Positions 6,647-8,307 of a stretch of 8,307 bases of DNA are shown piece after piece (position 1 is the stretch's first letter; every line of letters starts with the position of its first letter). The position numbers and the translations under genes were made by a program. Source of the DNA: an uncultured Collinsella sp. (GTDB lineage: Bacteria; Actinomycetota; Coriobacteriia; Coriobacteriales; Coriobacteriaceae); the NCBI GenBank assembly GCA_900554905.1, contig USJB01000048.1, positions 1-8,307 of the forward strand, written 5' to 3'. Below the pieces are notes generated by a model. That model was not told the origin of the DNA. It was given only the letters and a program-made list of their open reading frames with translations, and ran no database searches.

Positions 6647-7369
6647 TTAGGCGGTTGCGTGGCGCTCGAGGTACTCGGAGCCCACATTCTCGCGCTCCCA
6701 GCCGCGCACGACCTTGTAGCCCACGGGGCTCAGGAAGACTTCGCACAGCAGCTCGGCGACGGCACCCGTCAGCGAGCACATAAGGACCTGCACCCAGGTC
6801 CAACCAAAGAACGTGTGGCTCACCACAATGGCAAAGACCAGGTTGTCGATAAACTGGCCAACGCCCGTAGACACATAGGAGCGGAAGGCGAAGCTCGCAA
6901 AGTTATTCTTTTTGAGCATACGGCCGAGCGACTGGTTGAGCGTGGAGTTAACCACGGCAGAAACGAGCATTGCCAGCGAAGAGCCCAACACCACGTACCA
7001 GGTGCCGCCGATGGTGGCGTTAAGGGCGTTGTTGACCTCGATCATGCCCGTGTCGTAGTAAGCGCCCCACATGCCGGGCGTGAGCGAACACGCCCAAAAG
7101 CACAGGCTGACGGCGAGGTTGACCAGCAGCGCAAGGATAGAGATTTTGATGGATGCCTTGGCGCCAAAGCGCTTGCAGATCATGTCCTGGCACAAAAACG
7201 AAACCCAGCTCACCACAAAGCCGCAATCGAGTGCCAGATACGGCAGGCTGATAAGCTCTTTGTTGGCCAGCAGGTTCATCATGATGACGCTCACGAAAAA
7301 CAGCGAAACCGTTGCCGCGGGAATGCTCCGCAGCAGGACCTTGTAGTCCTCCATGACCTTCTTGATCAT
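6647..7369 (-). CDS. VUT/YhhQ-family queuosine-precursor transporter
   Basis: The 240-aa membrane protein belongs to the YhhQ/VUT family (COG1738, PF02592), whose studied members import the tRNA-modification precursors preQ0, preQ1 or queuine. It has about six membrane segments (roughly 17-36, 43-63, 72-95, 123-143, 170-189, 192-215). Family-like stretches are LLANKELI (33-40), LPYLALDCGFVVSWVSFL (42-59), CKRFGAKASIKISI and FRSYVSTGVGQFIDNLVF (162-179). The start is ATG 7369 with Shine-Dalgarno AAAGGAG (7382-7376) six bases upstream. The open frame continues upstream to 7513, but that extension is not membrane-like and covers promoter, leader and terminator. It is the first gene of an operon with the SDR and is preceded by a structured leader. 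Confidence 0.9.
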   Translation of the reverse strand: MIKKVMEDYKVLLRSIPAATVSLFFVSVIMMNLLANKELISLPYLALDCGFVVSWVSFLCQDMICKRFGAKASIKISILALLVNLAVSLCFWACSLTPGMWGAYYDTGMIEVNNALNATIGGTWYVVLGSSLAMLVSAVVNSTLNQSLGRMLKKNNFASFAFRSYVSTGVGQFIDNLVFAIVVSHTFFGWTWVQVLMCSLTGAVAELLCEVFLSPVGYKVVRGWERENVGSEYLERHATA

Positions 7370-7375
7370 TATGTA

Positions 7376-7425
7376 CTCCTTTGGTTTTAGGTTTAACGAG
7401 CAGGATATCGGACCCGAACTGCTCG
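7376..7425 (-). promoter_or_regulatory. Candidate preQ1-I-like riboswitch in the transporter leader
   Basis: On the minus strand, CGAGCAG (7425-7419) pairs perfectly with CTGCTCG (7403-7397) around a 15-base loop that begins TTCGGGT. The stem is followed by the A-rich tail TTAAACCTAAAACC (7396-7383) running directly into the Shine-Dalgarno AAAGGAG. Small stem, loop starting GUUC, A-rich tail and pseudoknot pairing of tail with loop next to the ribosome site are the architecture of preQ1-I aptamers. The loop GGU (7414-7412) can pair with ACC at 7385-7383 beside the ribosome site. An alternative 5-bp hairpin, TCCGA with TTCGG plus a wobble, would exclude the main stem. The loop is about three bases longer than in the Bacillus aptamer, so this is a structural resemblance, not a firm match. 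The downstream gene is the right kind. Confidence 0.5.
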
Positions 7426-7454
7426 GACGCCCCGGTCTTGAAACGACGGTGGGT

Positions 7455-7483
7455 ATGATAGCCGCTCGCGCGGCATAAGGCAA
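7455..7483 (-). promoter_or_regulatory. Sigma-70 promoter of the vut-SDR operon
   Basis: On the minus strand, TTGCCT (7483-7478) and TATCAT (7460-7455) are separated by exactly 17 bases and match the -35 consensus at four and the -10 at five of six positions. The predicted start near 7448 would give a leader of about 80 bases holding the whole candidate riboswitch. The -35 box overlaps the T-rich tail of the prfC terminator, so the two units are packed end to end. Confidence 0.65.
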
Positions 7484-7519
7484 ACAAACGGCGCGGCAGC
7501 CCCACAGGACCACCGCGCC
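7480..7519 (-). terminator. Intrinsic terminator of prfC
   Basis: On the minus strand, GGCGCGG (7519-7513) pairs with CCGCGCC (7496-7490). The intervening 16 bases continue the stem with six more pairs, three of them G-U, to a four-base loop TGTG. The tail GTTTGTTTG follows. It begins seven bases after the prfC stop, so prfC and the vut-SDR operon are separate transcripts. Confidence 0.8.
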
Positions 7520-7525
7520 AATGCG

Positions 7526-8307
7526 TTAAAAGGCCACGTTGCCAAACTCCGACAGGATAAGGTCGGGGTTGTGGTCGGTTGCCCAATCCACGTTCCACGG
7601 GCTCGTGAACAGCAGCAGCTTGCCGCCGCGCATGTCCTCGACACGCAGCGTGTCGCGCGTGAGCGAAAGGCCCGGGATATCGATGGTGTCGGGGTCGTTC
7701 TGGATCCAGCGGATGTCCGTATAGGGCAGTGGCTGGCGACGAACCTCAACACGGTACTCGGCCTTGAGGCGGCGCTCGAGTACCTCAAACTGCAGCACGC
7801 CGACCACGCCCACGATGACGCTCTCCATGCCGGCACCCAGCTCGCGGAAGATCTGGATGGCACCCTCCTGGGCAAGCTCCTCCATGCCCTTGACGAACTG
7901 CTTGCGCTTCATGGTGTCCTTGGGAGACACCCGTATGAAGTGCTCCGGCTCGAAGGTGGGGATGCCGGAGAACTTGAATTTCTTTCCAGGCACCGTCACC
8001 GTGTCGCCGATGGAGAAGATGCCCGGGTCGAACACGCCGATGATGTCCCCGGCGTAGGCCTCGTCGATGATCTCCCGCTCCGCGGCCATCATCTGCTGGG
8101 GCTGGGAGAGGCGCAGCTTCTTGTTGCCCTGAACGTGGTAGTATTCCCTGTCCCGCTCGAACTTGCCGGAGCAGATGCGCATAAAGGCGATGCGGTCGCG
8201 GTGGGCCTTGTTCATGTTGGCCTGAATTTTAAAGATGAAGGCAGAGAACTCGTCGCGGCAGGGGTCCACGGTCTCGCCGGTCAGGCTGTCCACGCGGGCC
8301 AGCGGGG
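7526..8307 (-). CDS. prfC: Peptide chain release factor 3 (RF3), C-terminal half
   Basis: RF3 is a translational GTPase that recycles RF1 and RF2 from the ribosome after peptide release. The window holds about 259 codons and the frame is open to the right edge; a full RF3 is about 530 aa, so the GTP-binding domain lies outside. The piece starts within the G-domain/domain-II linker. Domain II has FSAFIFKIQANM, HRDRIAFMRICSGKFERD and AYAGDIIGVFDPGIFSIGDT. Domain III has FVKGMEELAQEGAIQIF, VVGVLQFEVLERRLKAEYRV and the end SPWNVDWATDHNP. The GTG at 8293 is internal, not a start. Codon use differs between the two parts of this segment: CGG, AGG, ATA and TCC appear right of about 7920, only CGC/CGT, AGC and TCG left of it. 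Terminated by its own hairpin. Confidence 0.95.
   Translation of the reverse strand, partial: PLARVDSLTGETVDPCRDEFSAFIFKIQANMNKAHRDRIAFMRICSGKFERDREYYHVQGNKKLRLSQPQQMMAAEREIIDEAYAGDIIGVFDPGIFSIGDTVTVPGKKFKFSGIPTFEPEHFIRVSPKDTMKRKQFVKGMEELAQEGAIQIFRELGAGMESVIVGVVGVLQFEVLERRLKAEYRVEVRRQPLPYTDIRWIQNDPDTIDIPGLSLTRDTLRVEDMRGGKLLLFTSPWNVDWATDHNPDLILSEFGNVAF

Noticed and set aside
5894..7390. 498-codon plus-strand frame across the SDR and transporter genes
   Set aside because: It is the antisense shadow of two clearly recognisable genes and crosses their terminator; the product is Arg/His-rich with no domain.
7370..7513. N-terminal extension of the transporter frame up to base 7513
   Set aside because: It would translate the terminator, promoter and leader. 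A strong Shine-Dalgarno sits before ATG 7369, where membrane-protein character begins.

Overview
The window reads as bacterial chromosome of high GC with strong Shine-Dalgarno sites and CGC/GGC/GTC-rich codon use. The primary sigma factor (long acidic then basic N-terminal linker, Actinobacteria-like core) and the gene set fit a gut Coriobacteriia genome, probably Collinsella or a close relative. The genus is inference from sequence character only. It is ordinary chromosome, not a phage or plasmid, apart from one small palindromic repeat and one gene with two-part codon use.

Layout. Bases 1-140 (+) are the tail of an upstream gene, possibly the primase DnaG. Bases 251-1600 (+) are rpoD, followed by an intrinsic terminator. 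Between rpoD and the next gene (about 1667-1728) sits a compact repeat with mirror symmetry that can fold into one 27-bp hairpin. Bases 1791-3137 (+) encode a MATE-family efflux protein. Convergent to it is a LysR-type regulator (3165-4031, -), which is divergent from a DMT/EamA-family transporter (4190-5092, +); the intergenic space between these two carries palindromes and promoter-like boxes. Next come ung (uracil-DNA glycosylase, 5181-5906, +) and a terminator hairpin shared with the convergent SDR gene.

On the minus strand from right to left are the C-terminal half of prfC (release factor 3), its terminator, then a promoter, a structured leader resembling a preQ1-I riboswitch, a YhhQ/VUT-family queuosine-precursor transporter, and a tightly coupled SDR oxidoreductase whose Shine-Dalgarno overlaps the transporter stop codon. 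The last two genes form a likely operon. If the leader is a preQ1 aptamer, uptake of the tRNA-modification precursor would be feedback-controlled, and the SDR would share that control.

Most worth checking are the preQ1-I-like leader, the 27-nt-periodic palindromic element after rpoD, the codon-use switch inside prfC near base 7915, the LysR/DMT operator palindromes, and the short interdomain segment in the first half of the MATE protein.
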